This document shows positions 1 to 8,016 of a stretch of DNA of 64,000 bases, in pieces. Source of the DNA: M30B19 sp041741535 (lineage in GTDB: Bacteria > Planctomycetota > Planctomycetia > Pirellulales > Pirellulaceae); NCBI GenBank assembly GCA_041741535.1, contig JBGSJV010000034.1, positions 62,001 to 126,000 of the forward strand, given 5' to 3'. The position numbers were made by a program, and so were the translations under genes. A model generated the notes under the pieces. It made no database searches, was not told where the DNA came from, and saw only the letters and a list, made by a program, of their open reading frames with translations. How positions within the stretch are numbered: the first letter of the stretch is position 1; the number at the start of each line of letters is the position of its first letter.

Positions 1-2495
1 AACGATACCGCAATACAATCTTTTTCAACAACATCCACGGCAATCGCGTCAATGCGGACCGTTTGGTTCGAAACGGCAGTGGATACGTTGGGAAACACTC
101 GGACGATTTGCTCTTGTCGAACGATCGCTGGTTCCGCGGTATCAACCTCCGAGCCGCTCATGACGGCACGGTCTATTTGATCGATTGGTACGATCGCAAT
201 GCCTGCCACCGCACGAACCCTGAGATTTGGGATCGGACCAATGGCCGAGTCTATAACATTAGCTATGGAACCCCGCAGCGATCGTCGGTCAACTTGCGTG
301 CCGAGAGTGACGCGGAATTGGCCGAAATGGCTTGGAGTCAGAATGAATGGTACGTGAGGATGTCGCGGCGTTTGCTGCAAGAACGTGCGGCGACGGGTCG
401 TATCGATAAGCCAAAAGTCCGCGCGACCATTGACAAGTTGTTGGCCTCCGAGGACGACACCCGAGTCTTACGCGGCATGTGGTTAGGGCACGCGCTGAAA
501 CTCTTGACGAATGACGATCTCTTGAAATTGGCGGGGCATGGTTCCGCGTATGTACAGGGCTGGAGTATCCAGTTGGCCTGCGAACAGTCGCAGTTGGAAC
601 CTGCGATGTTGGGCAAGCTCAAGGAGTTGGCCCACCGACCCAGTGGCGATCCCATGGTCCGATTGTACGTGGTTTCGGCTCTGCAGCGCTTGGATGCCCA
701 CGATCGATGGGAAATTTTGGAAGGCTTGCTGAGTCACGAAGCAGATGCCCAGGATCACAACTTGCCATTGATGATTTGGTACGCGATTGAACCATTGGTT
801 GCGATCAATCCTGATCGTGCCATTGGGCTGGCTACCAGCAGCAAGATTCCGGTCTTGCGAGAGTATATTATCCGTCGCGCCGCCGCCGAACCGGAATCGC
901 TCAATACCTTGATCACAAACGCGACGAAGTTTGACGTGGAAGGTCAAGCTTTGGTCCTGAGCCAGATTCAGAAATCACTGGAGGGTCGCGTCAACGTGGC
1001 CATGCCCACCGCGTGGGAACAAGCCTATCCTGTCTTCACAGCAGTCGAATCCGAAACCGTTCGGCAGGCAGCCATCAAGTTGGGTGTCCTGTTTGGAGAT
1101 CAACGTGTCTTCCCGAGTTTACGAGAAACGTTAGCCGATGCGGAAGCCCCGATGGCAAGTCGCCAATTGGCTTTGGAAGTCCTGTTGGCAGGTCGCGATG
1201 CCGAAGCGGCCGAAGCACTTTATGCCGCGTTGGGCGAACCGGAATTGCAGGGTCCGGCAGTTCGTGGCTTGGCTGCGTATCCGGACCCCGAAACCGCAAC
1301 ACAGCTGTTGAATCGCTATGGCTCGTTTTCCACGGGCGTGAAGGGCGATGCGATTGCGACTTTGGTTTCGCGAGCCTCGTTTGTGCGTCCGTTATTGGAT
1401 GCAATCGAAGCGAAGTCTATTCCGACCACCGACTTGCATGCCTACCATGTTCGGCAGATCCAAGCGTTGGGTGATGCCGAATTGGTCAAACGCTTGGAGG
1501 CGACGTGGGGCATGATCGGCCGCTCCTCCGAGAATGAACTCCAAGCAATTGCTCGATACAAGGAACTACTGAAACCAGGGCTATTGCAGGAAGCCGACAA
1601 GAGTCATGGTCGCGCCGTTTATCAAAAGGTTTGTGCTTCGTGTCATCAATTATTCGGAGCAGGTGAGAAAGTTGGGCCAGACTTGACCGGATCAAACCGC
1701 GCCAATTTGGAGTACGTGCTGGAGAATATTTTGGCACCAAGCGCCGTGGTCGGGAAAGACTATCAAATGACATTGCTGCAATTGGTGGATGGACGCGTTG
1801 TCTCGGGTTTGATCACTCAGGAAACCGATAGTGCCGTCACCTTACGAACCATCAACGACACGGTTGTCGTCGCGAAAGACGATATCGAGGAACGGCAATT
1901 GTCGGAGTTGTCGTTGATGCCGGCTGGCTTGATCGACAACTTGAGTGTCGATGATTTTGCGGACTTGGTCGCTTATTTGGGGAGCCCCAATCAAGTGGAG
2001 ATCCGCGGTCGCAAGTCGCCGATCGACGCCACCGGAAAAGTCCCCAACGCCTTTGAAGGCGAGAAATTGAAGCTGGTTGAGAAAACCAGTGGCAATGCAA
2101 CTAGCCAAGACATGCGAGGCTTCAACGCGGATCGTTGGAGCGGCCACGATCACTTGTGGTGGACGGGTGGCAAACCAGGCGATCGCCTGAGTGTCGAAAT
2201 CGACGTGGCGGACGCGGCAACCTACGAGGTCTTGGTTTCGTTGACGAAAGCGATTGATTACAGCATTGTCCAAATGTACTGGGATGGTCAGAAGGTTGGT
2301 GATCCCATCGATTGTTTCCATCCCAACCAAGTGGTGAATACGGGCATGTTGTCGCTGGGCACACAGGCTCTGACCGCTGGGAAACACAAGTTGACCCTCG
2401 AGATTGTTGGCGCGAACCCTCAGGCGGTGAAGCAACATATGGTGGGCTTGGATTTTGTGTTGTTGGAAAAATCGGTACCTGTTGATGGGAAGTAG
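1..2495 (+). CDS. PVC-type haem-binding HEAT-repeat protein, 5'-truncated
   Basis: The reading frame is open from base 3, so the N-terminus lies outside the window; about 830 residues are visible. The first 60 residues resemble the end of the NHL-like beta-propeller that begins PVC-type membrane-bound dehydrogenase homologues (for example HSDDLLLSNDRWFRG and LIDWYDRNACH). A long helical HEAT-like region follows. Then comes a cytochrome c module with the haem motif CASCH at 1632-1646 and a GPDLTGSNR stretch. The last 150 residues look like a beta-sandwich carbohydrate-binding module. In Planctomycetes these multidomain proteins are secreted or periplasmic and are assumed to be redox enzymes acting on sugars or other organics; no substrate can be read from this sequence. 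The TTG at 63 is internal and is not the real start. Confidence 0.88.
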   Translation, partial: RYRNTIFFNNIHGNRVNADRLVRNGSGYVGKHSDDLLLSNDRWFRGINLRAAHDGTVYLIDWYDRNACHRTNPEIWDRTNGRVYNISYGTPQRSSVNLRAESDAELAEMAWSQNEWYVRMSRRLLQERAATGRIDKPKVRATIDKLLASEDDTRVLRGMWLGHALKLLTNDDLLKLAGHGSAYVQGWSIQLACEQSQLEPAMLGKLKELAHRPSGDPMVRLYVVSALQRLDAHDRWEILEGLLSHEADAQDHNLPLMIWYAIEPLVAINPDRAIGLATSSKIPVLREYIIRRAAAEPESLNTLITNATKFDVEGQALVLSQIQKSLEGRVNVAMPTAWEQAYPVFTAVESETVRQAAIKLGVLFGDQRVFPSLRETLADAEAPMASRQLALEVLLAGRDAEAAEALYAALGEPELQGPAVRGLAAYPDPETATQLLNRYGSFSTGVKGDAIATLVSRASFVRPLLDAIEAKSIPTTDLHAYHVRQIQALGDAELVKRLEATWGMIGRSSENELQAIARYKELLKPGLLQEADKSHGRAVYQKVCASCHQLFGAGEKVGPDLTGSNRANLEYVLENILAPSAVVGKDYQMTLLQLVDGRVVSGLITQETDSAVTLRTINDTVVVAKDDIEERQLSELSLMPAGLIDNLSVDDFADLVAYLGSPNQVEIRGRKSPIDATGKVPNAFEGEKLKLVEKTSGNATSQDMRGFNADRWSGHDHLWWTGGKPGDRLSVEIDVADAATYEVLVSLTKAIDYSIVQMYWDGQKVGDPIDCFHPNQVVNTGMLSLGTQALTAGKHKLTLEIVGANPQAVKQHMVGLDFVLLEKSVPVDGK

Positions 2496-2688
2496 GTGCG
2501 TGTAGCAAGCCGCATGAGCAGCCGACTGGATTTGAGATATCCTTCGGGTTACACACTCGCTTGCGATTCGCGTCGAAACGCCGTGCGAATCCCACCACCT
2601 CGATTTTTCGTGAACGGTGTCAAAATACTGAGGAAGTAAGCTCAAGCCTCTTCCAGAGACCATAGAATTAAGAAAGTGAAAATTGACC

Positions 2689-3600
2689 ATGCGAATGAAG
2701 TACACCCAGCGGCACTTTGTCCAAATAACCCTATGGAGCATTTGCTTTTTGATGTGGTGCGGCGCAGGGATCGCTGCGGCTCAACAAACGGGAACCGGTC
2801 GAAAGTTCTTTGCCGCGGACTACGAAAAGAAATTGGCGGCTGTGGTCGAGGCCGATAATTCGTTGTCGTGGCACGTACCTATTCGTGATATTCACGATGC
2901 GCAAAAACTTCCTAACGGCGGTTGGTTACTGCAAACGAACTTTTTTGAAGTGATCGAATTGGATGCCGAAGGAAAAGAGGTTTGGCGGTACGACGCTGGG
3001 AAGACTGCCACGGGAGCTCGTGTCGAAATTCACGCGTTCCGACGTTTGCCCAATGGACAAACGATGATTGCCGAAAGCGGGACAAGTCGTATCTTGATCG
3101 TCAACCCAGACAAGACAATTGCCAGTTCGACTCCGCTAACTGTCGAACAGGCGGATCCACATCGGGATACGCGATTGGTGCGACTCACGGACCAAGGAAC
3201 TTACTTGGTCGCTCACGAGTCCCAACGACTGGTTCGTGAATATGCAGTTGATGGAAAAGTGATTTGGGAGTACTCGGTTGGAAGTCAACTTTATTCGGCC
3301 GTTCGCTTGGAAAATGGGAATACCTTGATTGGCACGGGCGATGGCAACCGAGTGATCGAAGTCAATCCGGAGAAAGAAATTGTCTGGGAGTTGAAGTCAA
3401 ATGATATCCCGGGCGTGAAGCTGGGCTGGATCACAATGGTCGATCGCCTTCCCAACGGCAATACTTGGATCGTCAACTGCCATGCAGGACCAGATCAACC
3501 GCAGATCTTGGAGGTGAGTCCCGCGAAGAAAGTCGTGTGGTCATTCCACGACTTCAAGCGCTTCGGCAATTCGCTTCCGGTCGCCTTTCCCTTGGACTGA
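2689..3600 (+). CDS. Secreted beta-propeller (PQQ-like/arylsulfotransferase-like) protein
   Basis: This encodes 303 aa. I chose ATG 2689; an in-frame TTG lies 6 bp upstream. The first 33 residues form a signal peptide (basic start, hydrophobic core, end near AAAQQ). The rest consists of repeated blades built on the pattern LPNG...(I/V)...D..G..VW, for example at residues around 55-85, 115-140, 210-240 and 255-285. This fits a beta-propeller of the PQQ-like or arylsulfotransferase-like type. Such secreted propellers are abundant in Planctomycetes and mostly uncharacterised. No catalytic residues were identified. It follows the PVC-type haem gene after 193 bp on the same strand, so co-transcription is possible but not shown. 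Confidence 0.8.
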   Translation: MRMKYTQRHFVQITLWSICFLMWCGAGIAAAQQTGTGRKFFAADYEKKLAAVVEADNSLSWHVPIRDIHDAQKLPNGGWLLQTNFFEVIELDAEGKEVWRYDAGKTATGARVEIHAFRRLPNGQTMIAESGTSRILIVNPDKTIASSTPLTVEQADPHRDTRLVRLTDQGTYLVAHESQRLVREYAVDGKVIWEYSVGSQLYSAVRLENGNTLIGTGDGNRVIEVNPEKEIVWELKSNDIPGVKLGWITMVDRLPNGNTWIVNCHAGPDQPQILEVSPAKKVVWSFHDFKRFGNSLPVAFPLD

Positions 3601-3601
3601 T

Positions 3602-5026
3602 TTAAGGCATTGCCAATCCAAGGAGATCACGCGCGTTTTCGAAACAGATTCCCTTGACCAAGGGCAGGAGCAATTGGTCGTCGTCGGGCAGTTCGCCTTG
3701 GACGACGTCGTGACCAAGCAGTTGACACAAGAGTCTGCGGAAGTACTCGTGGCGCGGAAACGATAAAAGGGATCGTGAATCGGTCAACATGCCGACGAAA
3801 CGCGAGAGGAGTCCGAGATTGCTCAACGCGTTCAATTGCCAAGTCATGCCTTCTTTTTGATCCAAGAACCACCAACCGCTGCCCCACTGCAATTTGCCAG
3901 CAATCGATCCATCTTGAAAATTGCCTAGGGCGGTTGCGACCGCATAGTTGTCCGCCGGGTTCAGGTTGTAGACGATGGTTTTGGGCAATGTTCCGCGTCG
4001 ATCCAGATCGTTGAGATAATCGCACAATCGATCGATTTGTGGCCAATCGCCAATACTATCGCAGCCGATGTCAGCGCCGACCTGTTGCTGCAATCGTTGG
4101 TTGTTATTGCGCCGCGCGCCCAAGTGCAGTTGTTTCGTCCAGCCTTTTTCGAAGTCCCAAGTTGCAAACTGACGCATGAGGAATCCACCGAAGCGATCGG
4201 CGGCAGTAGGATCGACGTTTCCTACGCTGCCCGGCTCCTTGGTGAGGAGCAGTTTTTCGACAACCTGTGCGGCTTCGGCTTCCGTTCCATCGACGGCAAA
4301 GCAATAACGGAGGCCATGGTCGGATAGGCGGCAACCAAGACGATGGAACTCGTCGTGGCGATTGTGGAGGGCAGCCATCAGATCTGAGAGGCCACGGATA
4401 TCGATGTTGGTAATTTGTGACAGGCGTTGCACCCAAGCCCGCCAGCGTTCTCCTTGTTGGACCGCAAACACGACATCGGGTCGATACGTCGGGTACATGC
4501 GAAATGGCAGATCGGGTTGCGAACGCAATTGGCGATGGAATTGTAGATCATCAGCCGGGTCATCGGTCGTGCAGAGCACGCGGACGGCAAAATTTTTGAG
4601 AATGGATTGCGGGCGGAGGTCAGGGGACTGGAGCCGTTCGTTGGCTTGTTCCCAGATCGCCGCGGCGGATTGTTCGTTCAAGGCTTGTTGGATCCCAAAG
4701 TAACGCCACAGTTCGAGATGCGTCCAATGATAGAGTGGGTTGCGAAGCGTTTGCGGAACGGTTTTGGCCCAAGCCAAAAATTTTTCGTAGGGCGAAGCCG
4801 AGCCCGTGCAGTGCGACTCCGGAACGCCAGCGGCTCGCATCGCGCGCCATTTGTAGTGATCCCCAGCTAACCAAACTTCGTACAGATTGGCAAACGGTTG
4901 ATTGTTGGCAATCACGTCGGGCGGCAAGTGGCTGTGGTAGTCGACGATCGGTTGGGCGACTGCGGTTCGGTACAATCGTTTGGCGACTTCGTTATGGAGC
5001 AAGAAATCTTCAGTCATCCAATTCAT
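3602..5026 (-). CDS. uxaC: Glucuronate isomerase
   Basis: This 474-aa protein matches the full length of UxaC, the amidohydrolase-superfamily enzyme that interconverts D-glucuronate and D-fructuronate (and D-galacturonate and D-tagaturonate) in cytoplasmic uronate catabolism. The N-terminal motif VDYHSHLPP (H31, H33) is the family's metal/substrate signature, and sections such as NPLYHWTHLELWRYFGI and YNLNPADNYAVATALGNFQDG are typical. The start codon at 5026 lies inside the last 17 bases of the upstream gene on the same strand, so the two are translationally linked. No uxaB, uxuA, kdgK or transporter is nearby, so uronate use must depend on genes elsewhere. Confidence 0.93.
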   Translation of the reverse strand: MNWMTEDFLLHNEVAKRLYRTAVAQPIVDYHSHLPPDVIANNQPFANLYEVWLAGDHYKWRAMRAAGVPESHCTGSASPYEKFLAWAKTVPQTLRNPLYHWTHLELWRYFGIQQALNEQSAAAIWEQANERLQSPDLRPQSILKNFAVRVLCTTDDPADDLQFHRQLRSQPDLPFRMYPTYRPDVVFAVQQGERWRAWVQRLSQITNIDIRGLSDLMAALHNRHDEFHRLGCRLSDHGLRYCFAVDGTEAEAAQVVEKLLLTKEPGSVGNVDPTAADRFGGFLMRQFATWDFEKGWTKQLHLGARRNNNQRLQQQVGADIGCDSIGDWPQIDRLCDYLNDLDRRGTLPKTIVYNLNPADNYAVATALGNFQDGSIAGKLQWGSGWWFLDQKEGMTWQLNALSNLGLLSRFVGMLTDSRSLLSFPRHEYFRRLLCQLLGHDVVQGELPDDDQLLLPLVKGICFENARDLLGLAMP

Positions 5027-7700
5027 CGTTTTCCTTTACTTGATCGGGGATGCCATCCACCCATTGAACCTCGATTTGCGGCACAACGGCCTGGATTCGC
5101 TCGGTCCAGGCCTTTGACAATTGTACCCGTGCCGAATCTTCGCTTGTATTGGGGCTGCCCGCCATTTGAGCCAAACCGCCTGGCCAAAACAACTTTAGAG
5201 TTTCGTGGTTTGGATCGTGAATGATAACGTTCTTCAAGTTTTTCAACTTGTCCAATTCGTTGATGCGATCAAGAATGTTCTCGCGTTCATAATTGAAAAG
5301 TTGCTGAGTGAGTCGCGATGAAAAATCGATGATCAAAGTATTTGCGTGCGACAATTCGACCGTCATTTCCCAAAGTGATTCGTCAACAATCGGAAGTTCG
5401 ACCTGTTTGATGTTGGGCAGGGACAAGACTTTTCTCGTGATTGTCTTCAATTCGTCGGTCAACCCGTCCGTCGATTTTGTCAACGTGATCGCCGATAGGT
5501 TTGGGAACGCCTCAGGATAGAAGTCTATTTCCTCGGGAATATTCTCCTCACTAGGTGACTTGCGACTGTCAAACACAATCCGGTGATCCAAATGCAGGCG
5601 AAGCGATTCAACGTGCGGGAAAACGGTCCATTGTCGGCCTGCCGGACAGTCGCGACTAGGTACAAGTTCCATCGCAACGATTTGGCCTTTATCGTCAAAT
5701 TCCAGCAAACCTGGAAATTTGATTCCTGAATTTGTTGCGGCCTTTGCCAAGTCGTAGTCAAGCAACAAGGGTCGTATTGATGGTTTCCAAGATGAGAAGT
5801 CCCAACGGCGATCAGGAACAATGATCGCTGTCGAGGAACCCTCGGTAATTGTGTCAAATGGAGGCATCGCATCGATCACGAGGTTATTTCCCAGAAATCT
5901 CAGCAAGTCAACGGTATCAAATCGATGCCCGGGCAACAATTCCGGGATGCGAAAATAGACCGCCTTAGCGAAATGGTCGCCACGTGACAAACTACGAGTC
6001 AACTCAGGAGGAAATTTGCAACGAATAAAGACGTAACTTGACCCAGGCACTACTGGTAGTTCCTTCGGCAATTGGCAATCAATCAGAATAGTATGGCGAG
6101 TGTTTTTTTGGCCGTAAATGAAATCCCACGTCTCCTTATCCCACGTGTCGATTGATTTGAACGAGACAACATTCAAGTTCAGCACTGATAATCGAGTGAC
6201 TGGTAAAGGCCGGTCTCCCGCGTCAAGGCTACATTCGACGTCCACCCCAGTTTCCAACAAAGCCATCAATCGATCCAAGTCCCGAACAGGGTTTCCGATG
6301 ACAATTTGGATCGGAATTTTGTCATTCGACAAATGCGATAATATTGGCAGGCATTGATCAATTCGCTCGTCCAATTGAGATACTGCCACAACATGGCTTT
6401 GGCGGGAATTCTCCGAACGGTTGGGCCATAGGATCGGTCGAACGCCATCTTGGTTAGAGATCCCTCGGGCGAATCGATCAATCAGGACGCTCTCTACAGG
6501 GAAAACGACGTTCCGTTTGCCATTATTAAGCTGTATCAGGCGAGCCGAAAGATTAGCGACCCGAATTGATTTTGGCTCTGCTTCAAGCAAAACGACAGCA
6601 TCTATATTTCGTGGTAGCCAATAAGCCAAACTGCAACAGAGTACCCAAATTCCACCGATCCAAATCCAACTGTACCGATTGCCTGAGGCGATTGGCGATT
6701 GCATGACCGGTGAATTGTTGGTGGAGTTCGAGACTTGATCGCTTGGTGAGTCCGTTGTAGTGTTCCCATCCAAACGTCGAGGCGTTTGGTGGTACAAGCC
6801 CATAAAGAAGATACTTGCAAACACGACGGAAGCAACAAAGATCAAGATACTGACGGCATTGGTTGTTTGGAATTCCGGTAATCCCGTCAGCGCGAATTGT
6901 ACGATTCTGGCCGACCATGGAACAATCGCAAGCAGGATCGTTCCGAATGCCAATACAAGTCCAGCCCACCAACGCCAGAGGAATAAGCTTGCACACCAGA
7001 CCATGAGAAAAAGAAGCAGTCCTAGTACTGCAGACCAACCGAACAGTCTATCAAGACCAATCCAAGTTGGTATGGTCCAGACCCACAGAAATAGTCCGAC
7101 CCACAGAACCAGTCCGACAGCGCCCCAACGCATTTCACTTGCTCTCAATCCAGGGGGTGTTTCATTCTGCAAACGATACGCGATTTGCAGGAGCCGAAAA
7201 TAGTCCGACGTCTTGGAACGTGCAGGCAACGGTTGACGGTGCAACCGAACCTGTGACAGTTGACGATTGAGAGCTCCGAAGATCAAGATCGCCGTTGTGA
7301 CCATCAATCCAAGTTCTGGAGTTGATAAATCTAACGACTCGGCAAGAACGCGAAGTAAGAAGAGCCGTGACAATGTAGCGAGCGTGAAGTTAAGTCCGTC
7401 ACCGGGGGCCGCCGAGGCTAGTAGCCACACAATCGATGATGCAATCGACAAGCAAATCAAAAATGCAATCCGATGGCGCACTGGCTGAGGAGAGCAAACC
7501 GTCCACACCATCAACACAACCAAGAAGGCAACACCGCCCGTTTCTACGCCCACATGCAGCAACTCAACAGTCCCACTCGAGTTTATGGTGTCCGGCGCCA
7601 ACAACCAAGCGTCTACGATCAGGCTCGACCAAAACACTAATAACAAAGGCCACATCCAAACGAGCGGCGTCCGGTAGCTTGAGGATTGGTCTGGTTTCAT
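5010..7700 (-). CDS. Large polytopic membrane protein of unknown function
   Basis: I do not recognise this 896-aa protein. The first 370 residues contain about nine or ten hydrophobic segments (among them residues 12-35, 48-72 and 80-100, and the last near 350-370), rich in Trp, Leu and Val. A soluble C-terminal part of about 520 residues follows, with no obvious catalytic motif. It repeatedly contains phrases such as SLRLHLDHRIVF, NIKQVELPIVD and LKNLKNVIIHD, which vaguely resemble leucine-rich-repeat strands, but I cannot define a repeat. The gene ends inside the start of uxaC (17-bp overlap). Base composition and codon use look like the neighbours, and the intact length argues for a functional gene. 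Confidence 0.72.
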   Translation of the reverse strand: MKPDQSSSYRTPLVWMWPLLLVFWSSLIVDAWLLAPDTINSSGTVELLHVGVETGGVAFLVVLMVWTVCSPQPVRHRIAFLICLSIASSIVWLLASAAPGDGLNFTLATLSRLFLLRVLAESLDLSTPELGLMVTTAILIFGALNRQLSQVRLHRQPLPARSKTSDYFRLLQIAYRLQNETPPGLRASEMRWGAVGLVLWVGLFLWVWTIPTWIGLDRLFGWSAVLGLLLFLMVWCASLFLWRWWAGLVLAFGTILLAIVPWSARIVQFALTGLPEFQTTNAVSILIFVASVVFASIFFMGLYHQTPRRLDGNTTTDSPSDQVSNSTNNSPVMQSPIASGNRYSWIWIGGIWVLCCSLAYWLPRNIDAVVLLEAEPKSIRVANLSARLIQLNNGKRNVVFPVESVLIDRFARGISNQDGVRPILWPNRSENSRQSHVVAVSQLDERIDQCLPILSHLSNDKIPIQIVIGNPVRDLDRLMALLETGVDVECSLDAGDRPLPVTRLSVLNLNVVSFKSIDTWDKETWDFIYGQKNTRHTILIDCQLPKELPVVPGSSYVFIRCKFPPELTRSLSRGDHFAKAVYFRIPELLPGHRFDTVDLLRFLGNNLVIDAMPPFDTITEGSSTAIIVPDRRWDFSSWKPSIRPLLLDYDLAKAATNSGIKFPGLLEFDDKGQIVAMELVPSRDCPAGRQWTVFPHVESLRLHLDHRIVFDSRKSPSEENIPEEIDFYPEAFPNLSAITLTKSTDGLTDELKTITRKVLSLPNIKQVELPIVDESLWEMTVELSHANTLIIDFSSRLTQQLFNYERENILDRINELDKLKNLKNVIIHDPNHETLKLFWPGGLAQMAGSPNTSEDSARVQLSKAWTERIQAVVPQIEVQWVDGIPDQVKENDELDD

Positions 7701-8016
7701 AATGCTTCACGCTCGCGACTTCGGTTATGAATCCTGTCAGACATGAGAGACTCCGCGCGAGTATGCTAGCAGATTTTGCACTAATTTGGTGGATTCTCTT
7801 GCATCAGGGCGAAGGTCATGGTCCTCTCGAACAGGATTCGGATTGACTCGTCCTATTAATTTTCAGTAAAAGCCAAGTGGATTTGCTCAAGAAATTCTCA
7901 CAATCGGTCGGAGGAAGAACCTACCTGGCCGCTGGACGAGCTTCAAGTGGCATGATCTCCAAGCGAACTCCTTGAGGATCGACCACCAGCAACTAACCGA
8001 GGACGAGACATTCGCC
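7701..8016. other. Divergent intergenic region
   Basis: These 316 bp separate the start of the membrane-protein gene (minus) from the TPR gene (plus) and should hold both promoters. No confident -35/-10 pair, operator or sigma-54 element stood out. Just before the TPR start, GAGGACGAGA at about 7999-8008 can serve as its ribosome-binding site. Confidence 0.4.

Noticed and set aside
1842..2741. 299-codon antisense frame over the end of the PVC-type haem gene
   Set aside because: It overlaps a clear cytochrome/carbohydrate-binding region and the next gene's start, and has no domain.
7785..7800. TAGCAGATTTTGCA-like sequence considered as a sigma-54 promoter before the TPR gene
   Set aside because: The GG and GC elements are not at the required spacing and the first element lacks the conserved GG.
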